Position numbers and translations under genes: made by a program. This document shows, in pieces, positions 61,902-64,000 of a stretch of 64,000 nucleotides of DNA. The stretch's first letter is position 1. Each line of letters starts with the position of its first letter. The notes beneath the pieces were generated by a model. It worked only from the letters and a program-made list of their open reading frames with translations. It made no database searches and was not told the origin of the DNA. Location of the stretch: positions 1 to 64,000 of the forward strand of contig PNOH01000001.1 in assembly GCA_013824715.1 (NCBI GenBank), read 5' to 3'. This DNA comes from Odoribacter sp. Its GTDB lineage: Bacteria; Bacteroidota; Bacteroidia; Bacteroidales; Prolixibacteraceae.

Positions 61902-63887
61902 ATGAAATCTATAATAAATTACCAAAATGGATTTTGTTTAGAGCGGTTCTACAGCCTGATCATAAAAAGTCTTTTCATTGGTACATTGGTTTTTGCAGGT
62001 ATTCAATCGTCAGTTCTGGCACAGGATAGCATGTTTAAAAAATCATCCTGGTGGTTGGGTACATCAGGAGGCGCTAATTTAAATCTGTACCACGGTTCTA
62101 CTCAGGTTGTAAATTCAGGTTTAACCATTTCGGCGGCTTACCAAAACAGAAAAGGGATTGGGCTTTTTGCTTTCCCGGTTTTGGAGTTTCATCGTCCTGA
62201 TTCAAAATTAGGCTTCATTTTAAACGCAGGATATGAAAGCCGAAGAGGTTCGTTCGATGAAGCATTTTCCACTAAGCTTGCTTATATTACTTTAGAGCCA
62301 AACTTACGCCTTAATCTTTTCAGTTCACCTTTATATTTGTTTTCCGGACCCCGGTTTGCTTTAAACATCGATAACCGTTACACCTACCGGCAAGGAGTGA
62401 ATTCTTCAGAAACAAGTGGAAATTTCAGCAATATGAAAAAATCACTGGTTTCTATGCAAATTGGGGCAGGGTATGATCTCTCGCTTACAACTGAAAACAA
62501 AAAAACTCAAGTTATACTTGCTCCTTTTGTATCATTCCATCCATCTTTTGGTCAAAAACCACGTTCAATAGAATCGTGGAATCTAAGCACGTTGAGAGCC
62601 GGCATTGCTATTAAATTTGGGAGAAGCCATAAAATAGCCATTCCTGAGCAGGTTGAAGTACCAGTAGTGATTGCAGTTGAACCTGAAGCCAGATTTTTGT
62701 TGAACGATTCAAGAAATATTCCGGCTGAACCATCTGTTGAGGAAGTATTTCCACTTCGGAATTATATTTATTTCAATTCAAAATCATCCGCAATTCCAAA
62801 TATTAATGTTAAACCCGGTAATGATCAGGAAAAGGAACCCAAAGAAGACAGGGTTGCATTATCACCACTTTTAAATCTTTCTGACAGTTCTTTCCGCCAA
62901 ATGATTGTGCATGACAATTTTTTGAACATTCTTGGTGACCGGATGGTAAAAAATCCATCGAATGCAATCACTTTGATAGGTTCTTCGGAGCATGGAGCGA
63001 AGGATGGACAGCAAATGGCAGAGGCAATAAAATTATTTCTGGTTGGCGTTTATGGAATTGATGCTTCGAAAATTGACACCAAAGGTCGGAGAAATCTTAA
63101 AATCCAGTCAGAACAGTCTGTTAGCATACTGAAAATTGGTTTGCTTCAGGAAGGAAATAGAAAGGTGCTGATCGAGAGTAAATCCCGAAACCTACAGATG
63201 GAATTCAGGGGTGGGAGCGGCGTTCCCCTGAAACCTTTGAAATTGAATATGGTGCAGGAAACCAATGCTTTCAGTTATTTTACTTTCAAAACAGAAGGAG
63301 CAAATGAAGTTTTTTCTTCATGGATACTGAAAATTACAGACGATCAGGGAAATGTGCAAAATTTTGGACCTTACACCAAAGATTTGATCAGTATTCCCGG
63401 AAAATCTATTTTAGGTAATCGCACTTATGGCAAATATGAAATCATGATGAGTGGTAAATTGATGAGCGGAGAAACTGTAAAGAAGGATACGACAGCGTAC
63501 CTGGTACTCCTGACCCCGCCTGCATCTGATAGGGCCATGAGGTTTAGTTTCTTATATGAACACAACAATTCGAAGGCTATCAACATTTTCAACCGGTACT
63601 TAACTGATGTTGTTGCACCGAAAATTCCGGAAAACGCAACAGTTGTTATACACGGACATACTGAAAATGCCGGCGCCCGGGATTACGAACTGAAATTGTT
63701 TTTAAACCGTGCCAATGATGCCAAAACTATTATTGAAAATGCATTGGCAAAAACCGGCAGGCATGATGTTCAATTTGAAGTTTACACATTGGGAAATGAC
63801 CTTGTTTTAGCTCCGTTTGGCAATTCAAAGCGCCTGGAAAGTTTTTATAACCGGACGATTATCATTGATGTTATTTCCAATGAGTAA
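61902..63887 (+). CDS. OmpA-family outer-membrane protein
   Basis: A 661-residue protein with an N-terminal signal peptide (SLFIGTLVFAGIQSSVLA). Residues ~40-250 form an outer-membrane β-barrel-like domain (GLFAFPVLEFHRPDSKLGFI). The C-terminal ~115 residues are an OmpA-type peptidoglycan-binding domain (VVIHGHTENAGARDYELKLF, then RANDAKTII). The middle region (~280-540) is unassigned but contains a degenerate OmpA-like stretch (ITLIGSSEHGAKDGQQMAEA). It probably tethers the outer membrane to peptidoglycan. The 200-bp gap upstream shows no other gene. Confidence 0.8.
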   Translation: MKSIINYQNGFCLERFYSLIIKSLFIGTLVFAGIQSSVLAQDSMFKKSSWWLGTSGGANLNLYHGSTQVVNSGLTISAAYQNRKGIGLFAFPVLEFHRPDSKLGFILNAGYESRRGSFDEAFSTKLAYITLEPNLRLNLFSSPLYLFSGPRFALNIDNRYTYRQGVNSSETSGNFSNMKKSLVSMQIGAGYDLSLTTENKKTQVILAPFVSFHPSFGQKPRSIESWNLSTLRAGIAIKFGRSHKIAIPEQVEVPVVIAVEPEARFLLNDSRNIPAEPSVEEVFPLRNYIYFNSKSSAIPNINVKPGNDQEKEPKEDRVALSPLLNLSDSSFRQMIVHDNFLNILGDRMVKNPSNAITLIGSSEHGAKDGQQMAEAIKLFLVGVYGIDASKIDTKGRRNLKIQSEQSVSILKIGLLQEGNRKVLIESKSRNLQMEFRGGSGVPLKPLKLNMVQETNAFSYFTFKTEGANEVFSSWILKITDDQGNVQNFGPYTKDLISIPGKSILGNRTYGKYEIMMSGKLMSGETVKKDTTAYLVLLTPPASDRAMRFSFLYEHNNSKAINIFNRYLTDVVAPKIPENATVVIHGHTENAGARDYELKLFLNRANDAKTIIENALAKTGRHDVQFEVYTLGNDLVLAPFGNSKRLESFYNRTIIIDVISNE

Positions 63888-64000
63888 GTATTTCTTCAAG
63901 GTATGAAGTCCTGAAAAAATAGTATCTTTTGGCTGTTCTGCTGATTTCGATGTTGAAATCTTATTCACCTCAGCCAATTGATGTATCCATGTACCAAAAA

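Overview
The window looks like a chromosomal segment of an anaerobic or facultative member of the Bacteroidota, probably near Marinilabiliales/Prolixibacteraceae, although rank cannot be settled by eye. The evidence is the Bacteroidota-type promoter boxes (TAnnTTTG) in front of several genes, A-rich leaders mostly without Shine-Dalgarno sequences, a fused DAHP synthase-chorismate mutase, DUF2807 proteins, Tat-exported Gfo/Idh and sugar-isomerase genes, and many short palindromic dispersed repeats. No rRNA, tRNA or CRISPR array was recognised.

Layout. 1-313: a heptanucleotide satellite. 314-2500: aromatic biosynthesis (tyrA and DAHP synthase/chorismate mutase) behind a promoter, a Phe/Tyr/Trp-rich leader peptide and a terminator, i.e. 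a classical attenuator. 2597-4294: an Fe-S protein divergent from a Crp/Fnr regulator with a palindrome between them. 4468-8749: pgeF, two DUF2807 proteins, a CBM9-like protein and a sugar-kinase-like phosphotransferase. 8889-12998: a NapC-type tetraheme cytochrome fused to a SUMF1 domain, followed by two Tat-exported sugar-metabolism proteins. 13253-23503: an accessory zone with a broken LytTR two-component pair and several toxin-antitoxin-like modules (HipBST, a GNAT pair, HicAB with a frameshifted hicA, MntA with a truncated HEPN partner, DUF2442/DUF4160), some decayed. 23582-26885: peptidase U32, comB and patB.

26918-42065 is the most notable region, a hydrogenase island. hypFCDEAB lies on the minus strand. 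A Crp/Fnr gene follows on the plus strand, then an operon encoding two different HdrA-like flavoproteins, a HdrC-cytochrome b (QmoC-like) membrane protein, MvhD, the small and large subunits of a group 3c-like [NiFe] hydrogenase, and its maturation protease. HdrB is absent. The two HdrA paralogues have complementary sets of Fe-S modules, as if one canonical HdrA had been divided between two proteins. I infer a membrane-attached, menaquinone-linked H2-oxidising or H2-evolving Hdr/Qmo hybrid.

42177-45958 holds an exported aldo/keto reductase, a PIG-L deacetylase, a repeat cluster and an ABC-F ATPase. 46191-55559 is a minus-strand operon resembling a phage-defence locus: a PLD-SNF2 helicase, a nuclease-methylase-AlbA fusion, a papain-like cysteine protease and a 65-residue protein, closed by a terminator. 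55733-61701 encodes a CzcCBA/CusCBA-type metal efflux system interrupted by a hairpin-rich repeat, and 61902-63887 encodes an OmpA-like protein.
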